A stretch of DNA of 64,000 bases from Burkholderia stagnalis (lineage in GTDB: Bacteria; Pseudomonadota; Gammaproteobacteria; Burkholderiales; Burkholderiaceae), in assembly GCF_902830275.1 (NCBI RefSeq), contig NZ_CADESW010000005.1, positions 297,293-361,292 on the forward strand, read 5' to 3'. Positions 26,455 to 34,390 of the stretch are shown piece after piece (the stretch's first letter is position 1; every line of letters begins with the position of its first letter). A program made the translations under genes and the position numbers. Below the pieces are notes generated by a model that worked only from the letters and a program-made list of their open reading frames with translations, was not told the origin of the DNA and did no database searches.

Positions 26455-27563
26455 GGCGAGCCATCCAGGATTGCGGCGCCGGCGCCGGCATGGTGCGAGA
26501 AGGATTCGACGGATGCCGCGTCGCGTAGCCCCAGGGATTGCGCGTCGTGCCACGGCGAAGGGGGCATCGCGCGATCGTCGCGTGGCTTTCCGGTCAGCGT
26601 TTCGGCCCATTCGAGCATCGAACAAAGCGCCGGCGTTTCCACGCCGGCGAGTCGGCCGATTTCCCGATGGATCGCCAGCCCGTGCGCGAAGTCTTCCTGA
26701 AAGAAGCGCGCATCCGTATCGGGCGAACCGTCGGCGCGGGACGGCACGGTGATGTCGCGCAACGGCGTCATCGCGCGGATGAGCGCCGTCAGCGCGTCCG
26801 GCGAATCCACGCCGAAATGGGCGCGCGCACCGACTTCGTCGGGCACGTTCAGCGCGCGTCGAATCCGCGCCAGCTCGTCGTCGACGCGCAGCAGGTGCGT
26901 GCTGGCCGCGTCGTCCCAGTCGCCGTAAAAACGCACGGCGGGCGGGACGGGCTTGCCGCTTCCGTAGAGCGCGAAGAGGCGCGGCGGATGCAGCGTGGGG
27001 TTGTCGAACCCGAGCGTGACGGACAGGTAGCCGTTCAGCGGGTGAAGCTCGAGCCCGAATGCGTCGGATAGACGCGGCGCGAGCGCGGCCAATTCGCGCG
27101 CCGGATGGCCCGCGATGCCGACGCGGCCGCGGACGGCGGTGACGCGAACCACCTGGCCGCGCACGACGGTGCGTGCGACCCACGGGGTGCGTTGCAGGCC
27201 GAAATGCCGCACGCCGTTGCCGAGTATCCGCGAAACGCGCCAGTCGAAACCGGCTGCGCAGCCGATGCACCCGACCCAGGCATGCGGCGCGAGAAACGGC
27301 CGGATGCGTTCGAGCAGCGCGGCGTGAGCGAACGCGGGCACCGCGAGCAACACCCAGTCGCGCGAGCCGATTGCGCGGGCCGGGTCGTCCGTCGCATCGA
27401 CGGGGCCGGCCAGGCGAAGGCGATCGCCGAAATGAATCGTGGCGATGCCCGACCAGTTCGCCGGCGCGCGCGTGAGCACCGAAACCTCGAAACCCGGCCG
27501 GGCCGCGAGCACCGCCGCCGCGGTGAGCGCGATGCTGCCCCCGCCGCAGACGGCGACCTTCAT
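26448..27563 (-). CDS. Opine-dehydrogenase-type NAD(P)-dependent enzyme 2
   Basis: 371 residues from the ATG at 27563, overlapping the HDO stop (ATGA). Same architecture as the enzyme at 24403: Rossmann MKVAVCGGGSIALTAAAVLA, SRDWVLLAVPAFAHAALLERI, and a C-terminal domain with LGFDNPTLHPPRLFALYGSG and DARFFQEDFAHGLAIH. The aligned order of motifs shows the two are paralogues, but they are well diverged, so they probably catalyse two different reductive couplings, or one has lost activity. The plus and minus copies flank the PhyH gene. Confidence 0.85.
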   Translation of the reverse strand: MKVAVCGGGSIALTAAAVLAARPGFEVSVLTRAPANWSGIATIHFGDRLRLAGPVDATDDPARAIGSRDWVLLAVPAFAHAALLERIRPFLAPHAWVGCIGCAAGFDWRVSRILGNGVRHFGLQRTPWVARTVVRGQVVRVTAVRGRVGIAGHPARELAALAPRLSDAFGLELHPLNGYLSVTLGFDNPTLHPPRLFALYGSGKPVPPAVRFYGDWDDAASTHLLRVDDELARIRRALNVPDEVGARAHFGVDSPDALTALIRAMTPLRDITVPSRADGSPDTDARFFQEDFAHGLAIHREIGRLAGVETPALCSMLEWAETLTGKPRDDRAMPPSPWHDAQSLGLRDAASVESFSHHAGAGAAILDGSPC

Positions 27564-28309
27564 GACGTCGCGGCGGCGGGCGACGGGGCCGTGAGCGCGT
27601 GCAGCTCGACGAAGGTGGCGCGAAGCAGGCTGGCGATCTCGCGCAGCAACGCGATGACGACGGGCGCGCCGCCGCGCTCGGCGGTCAGCCGATAGGCGAT
27701 TTCCACCATCTCCGCATAGTGGTCGTCCTGTTCGTCGATGCGCAGGTGCGCGTTCGCGCCGCGCACGTGCCGCTCGCCGAACACCGCGGCGGCCCGTTCG
27801 ATCGCCGCGCGGGAGAAGCGCGCCGAATTCCACTCGACGAAAATCGAATAGCTGACGGCGGCCACCGAGCCGACGCGGTGGATTTGCGCCTCGAGATGGT
27901 CGAGCAGCGCGCGCGTCGATTTCAACGGCGGCCGCTCGTCGATGATGGACTTGCGGTAGCCGTGCGTGGCGAGATCGGCCAGGAACATCCGATCGTGCTT
28001 CATTTCCTCGACGATGTAGTCGCCCCAGCGGCACGCGGTGTCGTAATCCTCGTCGAGCATTTTCTGCAACGCGAGCGCATCGGTGCGCGCCGTCAGGCGG
28101 ATGCGATGCACGGTCTCGATCCGGTGCGCGATGTAGTAATCGGTGTCGAACGGCAGCGTGGCGTCCGCCAGTTGCCCGGCGCGCGGCACTTCGGCGCGAT
28201 ATCGTTGCGCCTCCTCGAGCAGCACTGCCTCGATCGCTTCGCGAAATGCCGCCGGCGACGGCGTCGCGGCCGGCGGATCCGCTTCGTACGCGTTGCGCGT
28301 GACGGTCAT
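27560..28309 (-). CDS. Heme-oxygenase-like diiron oxidase (HDO family), C
   Basis: 249 residues, helical. Candidate diiron ligands are Glu65 (HRIETVHRIRL), Glu101/102 and His105 (VEEMKHDRMF), Glu159 (SIFVEWNSA), His188 (ANAHLRIDEQDDH) and His197. Every one of these sits exactly one residue earlier than in HDO A at 10346-11098, and the surrounding words are shared (IETxxRIRL, EEMxHD). HDO A and C are therefore close relatives serving two neighbouring clusters. The start overlaps the stop of the 64-residue gene upstream (ATGA). Family chemistry: O2-dependent desaturation, C-C cleavage or N-oxygenation of amino acids. Confidence 0.86.
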   Translation of the reverse strand: MTVTRNAYEADPPAATPSPAAFREAIEAVLLEEAQRYRAEVPRAGQLADATLPFDTDYYIAHRIETVHRIRLTARTDALALQKMLDEDYDTACRWGDYIVEEMKHDRMFLADLATHGYRKSIIDERPPLKSTRALLDHLEAQIHRVGSVAAVSYSIFVEWNSARFSRAAIERAAAVFGERHVRGANAHLRIDEQDDHYAEMVEIAYRLTAERGGAPVVIALLREIASLLRATFVELHALTAPSPAAATS

Positions 28310-28500
28310 TTGACGAGATCGAAGCCGATCGGCAGACGGTCGACGGTCAGCCGGTCCGCCGCCGCATGGATCTCGGCCGTGCGATGCGCGCGCTGCAACA
28401 GCAGATCGACGAATTTGACGTCGTCGTCGGTCAATTTATTCGCGCCGAGACGCTCGCGAATATCACGAATATCCTGAGCGGCAATGATGACGTAAGCCAT
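28306..28500 (-). CDS. Small 64-residue protein leading the HDO operon
   Basis: 64 residues, MAYVIIAAQDIRDIRERLG... to ...PIGFDLVK, with no Cys and no membrane segment. It has two predicted helices (about 8-20 and 25-48) and a proline-containing tail. The ribosome binding site AAGGAGATC is excellent and its stop overlaps the HDO start, so it is a real, highly translated gene. No known family. It could be an HDO partner or carrier-like adaptor, or a scaffold peptide; nothing in the sequence decides. Confidence 0.7.
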   Translation of the reverse strand: MAYVIIAAQDIRDIRERLGANKLTDDDVKFVDLLLQRAHRTAEIHAAADRLTVDRLPIGFDLVK

Positions 28501-28544
28501 GCTGATCTCCTTGTAAAAATTATGAAGAAAGTCATGCCCTAATC

Positions 28545-28573
28545 TTTCTAGGTAATGGGGTGGGCGAAGTCAA
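28545..28573 (-). promoter_or_regulatory. Sigma70-type promoter of the HDO/opine operon
   Basis: On the minus strand, TTGACT (28573-28568), 17-nt spacer, TAGAAA (28550-28545), about 45 nt before the ATG at 28500. The -35 matches 5 of 6 consensus positions and the spacing is ideal. Confidence 0.5.
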
Positions 28574-28892
28574 GGAGCGACATCCGGTGTGATTTCGGGC
28601 GTCATGCGATTAAGCGAACGCGTCATTCGTGCGATCGCAGGCCGGGCGAGTTTCATGAGAGATGACGCCAATGGAAATTTCATAGCAAATGCAATGCGAA
28701 TTTCAATGCGCACTTGTATGAATAAAAACCGGCGGCGCCTGTCCTAGACTTCGAAGTCCGTCCGCAAGGGATTTCACCTATAAGGCGTTCTCCGCGCATC
28801 GGGGCCGTTCATGCGCGACAGACGGAAATTCCGTCGATAAAGAGAAAGCAAGCGGACTCGGCTTGAATACAAGTTATTAAGGAGACCATTAA
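28574..28892. other. AT-rich intergenic region upstream of the tyrosinase gene
   Basis: About 320 nt separating the divergent HDO and tyrosinase operons. The second half is AT-rich, includes a possible -10-like TATAAG near 28780 without a clear -35, and ends in the AAGGAG ribosome binding site at 28879-28884. No ORF with coding character. Confidence 0.4.
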
Positions 28893-30527
28893 ATGGCCAA
28901 CTATATTCGCAACGACGCCTGGAATGCGGGCGGCGATTTCAGCAATCAGGATCTCCTCTGGTACGCGCGGGGCGTCGGCAAGATGATGGCGCGATCGCTG
29001 GACGATCCGGCGAGCTGGTGGTTCTTCGCAGCCATTCACGGCGAATACCTCACGGCCGCGACGACCAAGAAGATTCCGCCGCACACCTTTCCGAGGTGGA
29101 GCGAGATCCAGGCCCCGCCGAGCGTGCCGACCACGCCGCTCCCGAACCACGCGACGCAGGAGCGGTACTGGAATCAATGCCAGCATGGCACCTGGTACTT
29201 CCTGCCGTGGCACCGCGGGTATCTGATGGCGCTCGAGGCGCAGTTGCGCGCCGACATCGTGAGTCTCGGCGGCCCGGCAACCTGGGCGCTGCCTTACTGG
29301 AACTACTTCGGCGGCGCGCAGGGCGCCGACGCCCAGATGCCGCCGGCTTTCGCCCAGCCGACCCTGCCCGACGGCGTCACGGCCAATCCGTTGTATGTGG
29401 CGATGCGGTATGGCCCGAATGGAGACGGCGACATCTACATTCCGACGGACACGCGGGAGACGAACGATCAGGATCCCGACCCGTCCGATGGCGACGTGAC
29501 GCAAGCGTGCATGACCAACGACCTCTTCACCGGGTCGGATCAGGCCACTCCGCTGCCGGGATTCGGTGGCCCCGGTCACCCGTGGTTTTCCCATAAAGGC
29601 AGCCCGCACGGCAACATGGAGCACAACCCGCACGATCTGGTTCACGTGTACACGGGCGGCGAGATCAGCAACACCGATTACGGCTTGATGGCGGACCCCG
29701 GCACGGCGGGGCTGGACCCGATCTTCTACCTGCATCACTGCAACATCGACCGCATGTGGGCGTCGTGGAATGCGGCGGGCAACCTGAACCCCGAGGACGC
29801 GGACTGGCTCAAGGGCCCCGCGAAGGTGTTCGTGATGCCGATGCCGGGCGGCGAAAGCTGGCAGTACGCCCCCAAGGACGTGACCAGCCTTGCCACGTTG
29901 AACTACACGTACGAGGATCTTGCCGTGGCCAGCCATCCCGCGGCAGCGCCGCTGCTGCTGCGGCTGCAGAGGCTGGGCGTCGCCGGCCTCCCGGCCGCGG
30001 CCGCGCACCGTGCGCCCAGCCCGCGGGCGACGCAGGCGCCTGCCGAGCTGCTGGGCGCCAGCACCGGCGCCGTCGACATCTCGGGGGCCGGCAGCGGGCC
30101 CGTCAGCGTGCGGCTGGACGCCGATGTCCAGAAGCGCGTGGTCACGAGTCTCGTGCAAGCGTCGCTCGCGGCGCCGCCCGATCATGTGTACCTCAAGCTG
30201 GAGAACGTGCGCGGCGGGCTGGACGCGACCGTGCTGGGCGTTTATGTGAACCTGCCGGCCGGTGCCCGCACGCCGGCGATCCTGCGCGCGCACCAGGCGG
30301 GTGTCATCGCGCTGTTCGGCCTGCGGCGCGCCAGCACGGCGGATGGCGCGCATGGCGGGGACGGCTTGACCTACGTGCTGGACATCACGCACTTGCTGGA
30401 CCAGCTGTATCGTGAAGACCAGCTGCCGAGCGCAAACATCACCGTCACCCTGCTGGCACGTCGCGCGCTGCCCGAGGAGGAAAAGATCGAGGTCGGCCGG
30501 GTGAGCGTCTATCGGCAGCCCGATTGA
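28893..30527 (+). CDS. Tyrosinase / polyphenol oxidase with C-terminal domain
   Basis: 544 residues. Type-3 copper site: CuA His49 (AAIHGEYL), His98 (CQHGTWYFLPWHRGYL) and His107; CuB His247, His251 (HNPHDLVHVYTGG) and His281 (LDPIFYLHHCNIDRMW). Cys96-x-His98 could form the thioether crosslink known from fungal and plant enzymes. Residues about 365-540 form a separate beta-rich C-terminal domain joined by an Ala/Pro linker, as in plant polyphenol oxidases where it shields the active site. It hydroxylates phenols and/or oxidises catechols to quinones with O2. No signal peptide. First gene of an operon with a DUF2182 protein and a second copy of its own C-terminal domain. Confidence 0.92.
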   Translation: MANYIRNDAWNAGGDFSNQDLLWYARGVGKMMARSLDDPASWWFFAAIHGEYLTAATTKKIPPHTFPRWSEIQAPPSVPTTPLPNHATQERYWNQCQHGTWYFLPWHRGYLMALEAQLRADIVSLGGPATWALPYWNYFGGAQGADAQMPPAFAQPTLPDGVTANPLYVAMRYGPNGDGDIYIPTDTRETNDQDPDPSDGDVTQACMTNDLFTGSDQATPLPGFGGPGHPWFSHKGSPHGNMEHNPHDLVHVYTGGEISNTDYGLMADPGTAGLDPIFYLHHCNIDRMWASWNAAGNLNPEDADWLKGPAKVFVMPMPGGESWQYAPKDVTSLATLNYTYEDLAVASHPAAAPLLLRLQRLGVAGLPAAAAHRAPSPRATQAPAELLGASTGAVDISGAGSGPVSVRLDADVQKRVVTSLVQASLAAPPDHVYLKLENVRGGLDATVLGVYVNLPAGARTPAILRAHQAGVIALFGLRRASTADGAHGGDGLTYVLDITHLLDQLYREDQLPSANITVTLLARRALPEEEKIEVGRVSVYRQPD

Positions 30528-30539
30528 GCGAGCCGCTTC

Positions 30540-31340
30540 ATGATCCTCAATCGGCGTGAGCTTGCCCGCGTGCAGTTCGGTGTGCTGGGCGCCAGCGCGG
30601 CTGCGTGGATCGCGATTGCCGCGTCGTCGTTCGGGTTCGGGCAAGGGGGGCTGCTGGACGCGCTGTGCAGTTCGACGCAACAAGCCACGTGGCTGACCGC
30701 GGGATGGGTCCTGTCGGCCAGCCGCGGTTGGCTGTTGATGATCGTGGCGATGATGGGCCCGATGACGCTGCCCGCCATCGTGCACATCCGTGCCAGCACC
30801 TTCGCCAGCCGGCGCGCGCGTGCCGTTGCGCTGTTCCTGCTCGGCTTCCTGGCCGTCTGGGTGATACCGGGCCTGGCGATGACGGCGCTGGAACGGGCCG
30901 TGAGGGACGCGCTGCCGAATGCGTATGGCCCGGCCGCGCTGGCCGCGCTCGTCGCTTGCGTCTGGCAGGTGTCGCCGTTCAAGCAGCGGTGCGTCAATCG
31001 CTGTCACGCGCACCGTCCGCTGTCGCCTTTCGGGCTGAAGGCCGATGCCGATGCCCTGCGGCTCGGGCTACGGCACGGGATGTGGTGCGTCGGCACGTGC
31101 TGGGCGCTGATGCTGGTGACGGTCCTGCTGCCGGGATGGCAACTGGCGGCGATGGTCGTCGTTTCCGCACTGGCGTTTTGCGAACGGCTGGAGCCGCCGG
31201 GGATTCCCGCCTGGCGGTTCCGATGGCCTCGCACGGCCGGCCTCTGGCTGCGCCGCGAAATCGTGCATGCCAGGTTGCGCGTGCTGCGTGGAAGGGGGCA
31301 ACATCCTGAGCACCCTGCTCGGGAACATGGACTGGTATGA
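30540..31340 (+). CDS. DUF2182 predicted metal-binding integral membrane protein
   Basis: 266 residues, about six membrane segments. Family marks: MIVAMMGPMTLPAIVHI, SPFKQRCVNRCHAHRP, GMWCVGTCWALMLV and AFCERL. The Met- and Cys-rich positions near membrane faces are why the family is described as metal-binding. It starts 12 nt after the tyrosinase stop and overlaps the next gene (ATGA). Supply of copper to the tyrosinase or handling of copper in the membrane is a reasonable guess from context, not shown. Confidence 0.85.
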   Translation: MILNRRELARVQFGVLGASAAAWIAIAASSFGFGQGGLLDALCSSTQQATWLTAGWVLSASRGWLLMIVAMMGPMTLPAIVHIRASTFASRRARAVALFLLGFLAVWVIPGLAMTALERAVRDALPNAYGPAALAALVACVWQVSPFKQRCVNRCHAHRPLSPFGLKADADALRLGLRHGMWCVGTCWALMLVTVLLPGWQLAAMVVVSALAFCERLEPPGIPAWRFRWPRTAGLWLRREIVHARLRVLRGRGQHPEHPAREHGLV

Positions 31341-31852
31341 CCGACTCGACCAACGCGACAGGCCCGGGTCGCTCGCTGCGCGTGATTGCAGCGAGCGACG
31401 CGCCTATCCTCGTGCAACGCGACGGCGTGGCGGTCCCGCTGCGCATCGACCGCGCGGCCGTCGTCGCGCTGGCGTCCGAACAGGCTGCCCATGCCGGCGA
31501 CGGATCGCTGTTCCGTTTCTACCTGATGCTGGAGCGCGTCCGCGGCACGCACGATGCGACCGTGCTGCAGGCATTTCTGCGGACCCAAGGCGCGACCCAG
31601 GCCGGCCATTCCCAGGATACCTATCTGGCCAGCGTCGGTCTGTTCGGGCTCCGGCGGGCAAGCGCGGACGATGCGAGCGAGGGGCTGCTCTACTACCTCG
31701 ACGTCACGTCGCACGCCGCGTTGCTACAAGGCGCGATCGCGCTGGCGGAGGCGCCTCTCCGCGTGTCGATACGGCCTCGGCAGGCGCTGCCAGGCGGCGT
31801 CGCGATCGACATCGGTCGGATCTGCATCTGCGTCGAACACGTCGACGCGTGA
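31337..31852 (+). CDS. Free-standing tyrosinase C-terminal-like domain
   Basis: 171 residues whose core mirrors the C-terminal domain of the tyrosinase two genes upstream: LMLERVRGTHDATVLQAFL versus LKLENVRGGLDATVLGVYV, then VGLFGLRRASADDASEGLLYYLDVT versus IALFGLRRASTADGAHGGDGLTYVLDIT, and similar terminal strands. It has no copper-binding histidines. It may act in trans as a shield or chaperone for tyrosinase, or as a structural partner. It overlaps the DUF2182 gene, so it is clearly part of the operon. Confidence 0.8.
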   Translation: MTDSTNATGPGRSLRVIAASDAPILVQRDGVAVPLRIDRAAVVALASEQAAHAGDGSLFRFYLMLERVRGTHDATVLQAFLRTQGATQAGHSQDTYLASVGLFGLRRASADDASEGLLYYLDVTSHAALLQGAIALAEAPLRVSIRPRQALPGGVAIDIGRICICVEHVDA

Positions 31853-31906
31853 AAGCGGTGCTTTGAACACGCGGCGCGCCGGCACGGCATACGGGGAGAG
31901 CGTGCA

Positions 31907-33814
31907 ATGGGAACAACCGACAATCGCTCGCGTTCCGGCGGCGACGGCAATATTCGAAACGCGTCGAGGCAAGCGTGCCTGGCCGGGGCGATCGGCCTGG
32001 TAGCCGCGCTGAGCGCGCCTTGCGCAATGTCCGCATCCGGCGGCGACGTGCATGGCGCGATGGTTCACAGCATGCAGGGCATGGAAAGCGAGCACATGAT
32101 GAGCGCGCTGCCCGGCAGCAAGTCGTCGTTCGCGCTGTCGGCCATCGCGGCCGACGATCCCGAGCCTCCGACGGATTTCCAGCTCGGCTCGCTGACGAAA
32201 GAAATCAAGACGGCAAACCCGGAGACGCAAGCATTCTTCGATCAGGGCCTGCGCTTCTACTGTGCGTTCAACTTTCGCGAGTCGTACCGCGCGTACAAGG
32301 CCGCGCTCAAGCGAGACCCCGACTGCGTGATGTGCCGATGGGGAATCGCGATGTCGCTGGGCGTGAACATCAATCAGCTCGACCAGCCCGAACAGGATCG
32401 CCGGATCGCGCAACAGATGCTCAGGGACGCACTGCGCATCCGCGATGCGGACCCGAAGGAGCGCGCGCTCGTCGAGGCGCTGTTGCCGCGCTACGAAGCG
32501 CATCGGCAGGTTCCCGACGAGAGCGAGCGCCAGAACCGGCGCAACAAGGACTATGCCGGCGCGATGACCGCGCTGGCCCGCCGCTACCCCGATGACCCCG
32601 ATATCCAGACCCTGTATGCGGATGCCGTGATGAACCTCAGGCCCTGGGAATACTGGGACCGTCAGGGGAACCCGGCCTACCATGACATTCCGCCGGCAGT
32701 CGATGCCGTCGAAGGCGGGCTGAAGGCGCACGCCGAGCACATGGGGCTCGTGCATTGGTACATTCATATTCGCGAGGGATCGACGGAGCCGAACGTCGTG
32801 ACGCCTTTTGCGGACAAGCTGCCCGACCTCGCGCCCGGCGCGGGCCATCTGGTTCATATGCCGTCGCACATTTATTACCGCACCGGCGATCACCTGAAAT
32901 CGTTCGAAGCGAATCGGAAAGCCACGCTGAGCGACGAAACCTATTTCAAGAAGGTCGACGCCGGGCCGGGGGGCGGCATCGCGCATCCGGACGGCGACCG
33001 CTATCGCTGGGGCTACTACCGGCACAACATCCATTTCGCGTTGGCCTCGGCGATCTTGACGGGCAACGTCGAGGACATGAACTGGGCCGCCGATCGGCTC
33101 CGCCATTCAGAAGGCGAGGGCGTGACGTTCCGGACCGACCGCTATCGCGGCGTCTATTACCAGTCGCTGCCGTATTTCATGTCGCCGGGCGAGATCATCC
33201 AGCAGCCACCGCCTGACGGGACGGCAAAGGACTGGCGCTATGCACGCATTTCGTGGGACTACGCGCAAGTGCTAGCCCACGTCCGCAAACGCGATGCAGG
33301 CGGCGCACGACGTGCGTATGTGCAACTCGACAAGGACGTGATCGCGTTCAGGAACGAGCGGCGCGACGAAGTGATGGGGCACCAGGCCGCGCAGATCATG
33401 CAATCGGTCGCGCATGCAAGGATCGACCAGATGAACGGCGACGCGCAAAGCGGCGTACGCGTTCTCGAACGCTCGGCCGGGCAGCAGGACGCGATGAACT
33501 ATGACGAGCCGCCTTACTGGATGGTTCCGGTCAGGCAAACCCTCGCCGCACTTCTGATCGATCTCGGCCGATACGACAACGCGATCAAGGTGCTCCACGC
33601 GTCGCTCGGCAACGACGACCCGAATCGCGACCTGTATACGAGTTTCAAAGGCAACGGTTGGGCGTATTTCGGCTTGACGCAGGCTTACGAAAGAAAAGGG
33701 ATCGAGAATTTGACGCCCGGACAACGACAGGACTACGACGGCGCACGGAAACGGCTCGCCGAATACTGTCCGCCCGCCGGTCGTGCATGCGCGCTGTCGC
33801 TCGATCGGATGTAG
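31907..33814 (+). CDS. TPR-repeat protein of the tyrosinase operon
   Basis: 635 residues. The N-terminus has a hydrophobic stretch (CLAGAIGLVAALSAPCAMSASGG) that looks like a late-starting signal or anchor, so a periplasmic location is likely. The rest has helical tetratricopeptide-like pairs (AFFDQGLRFYCAFNFRESYRAYKAAL; LIDLGRYDNAIKVLHASLG). A His/Met-rich segment follows the signal (HGAMVHSMQGMESEHMM), which could bind copper. Two His-containing patches, HWYIHI and HMPSHIYYR, are notable. GGGGAG precedes the ATG. Function unknown; it lies 54 nt after the previous gene and is probably co-transcribed with tyrosinase. Confidence 0.75.
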   Translation: MGTTDNRSRSGGDGNIRNASRQACLAGAIGLVAALSAPCAMSASGGDVHGAMVHSMQGMESEHMMSALPGSKSSFALSAIAADDPEPPTDFQLGSLTKEIKTANPETQAFFDQGLRFYCAFNFRESYRAYKAALKRDPDCVMCRWGIAMSLGVNINQLDQPEQDRRIAQQMLRDALRIRDADPKERALVEALLPRYEAHRQVPDESERQNRRNKDYAGAMTALARRYPDDPDIQTLYADAVMNLRPWEYWDRQGNPAYHDIPPAVDAVEGGLKAHAEHMGLVHWYIHIREGSTEPNVVTPFADKLPDLAPGAGHLVHMPSHIYYRTGDHLKSFEANRKATLSDETYFKKVDAGPGGGIAHPDGDRYRWGYYRHNIHFALASAILTGNVEDMNWAADRLRHSEGEGVTFRTDRYRGVYYQSLPYFMSPGEIIQQPPPDGTAKDWRYARISWDYAQVLAHVRKRDAGGARRAYVQLDKDVIAFRNERRDEVMGHQAAQIMQSVAHARIDQMNGDAQSGVRVLERSAGQQDAMNYDEPPYWMVPVRQTLAALLIDLGRYDNAIKVLHASLGNDDPNRDLYTSFKGNGWAYFGLTQAYERKGIENLTPGQRQDYDGARKRLAEYCPPAGRACALSLDRM

Positions 33815-34010
33815 GCTCCGCAGCACCGCATGAGCCGAGCGGGAAGCTGCAGGGCAGGTGCGCGCCAAGCATTTCGAGATTGTTTTCTTTCTGGTGATCC
33901 ATTTTGAAATGGTAACCAGAAGTGATCGTGTGGATTGCATTGCGAGGCGCTCGAAAGTTTTATACAGCAATTACATATTTCGCAATCCTGCAAAATGAAA
34001 ATGTTAATTC

Positions 34011-34039
34011 CTGGATTTGCTTAGAATTCCTGCTATAAA
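34011..34039 (+). promoter_or_regulatory. Candidate extended -10 promoter of the RiPP-like operon
   Basis: TGC-TATAAA at 34031-34039 forms an extended -10, with a weak -35 (CTGGAT, 34011-34016) at 17-nt spacing. It sits in a 290-nt AT-rich intergenic region (33815-34105), about 67 nt before the precursor ATG. Confidence 0.4.
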
Positions 34040-34105
34040 GAATTTCAGTTGTCAGGCGGAGGTGGGTGGAATCAAAGCGTTCAACTACAGGCGAAGGGGA
34101 TTCAA

Positions 34106-34339
34106 ATGGCTAACGACGACGTGAAGAAGCTGTCAGTGAGATCGGCCGAGGCGGCCGAACTTGCCGCCCAGTGCGCGGCGCAATTGGCGAAGTGCGCAGC
34201 GGCCTATCATGCCGCGGTCGCGCGCGCGGCTTCCGCGAAATGTGCGGCCGCCGCCGCCAAGTGCGCGGCGAACGCAGCCCACTGCGCTGCACATGCCGCC
34301 CACTGCGCGGCAAACGTGACCAAGTGCGCGGCAGGCTGA
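34106..34339 (+). CDS. Cys-heptad precursor peptide of a putative RiPP
   Basis: 77 residues from the ATG at 34106, with AAGGGGA upstream at 34094-34100. Residues 1-22 form a charged leader-like segment (MANDDVKKLSVRSAEAAEL). The rest is Ala-rich with seven cysteines at 23, 30, 46, 53, 60, 67 and 74: the last five are spaced exactly seven residues apart, each followed by Ala-Ala and mostly preceded by Lys or His (KCAAAAAKCAANAAH). There is no signal peptide and no known fold. The neighbours (MNIO, SAM enzymes, radical SAM) modify peptides in other pathways, so the Cys repeats are the expected core. The gene lies 51 nt before the DUF692 gene. Confidence 0.8.
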   Translation: MANDDVKKLSVRSAEAAELAAQCAAQLAKCAAAYHAAVARAASAKCAAAAAKCAANAAHCAAHAAHCAANVTKCAAG

Positions 34340-34390
34340 CATGCATCACATGGGCACCGGCTCCATGGCCAACAAACGGAGGTGTTCGCG

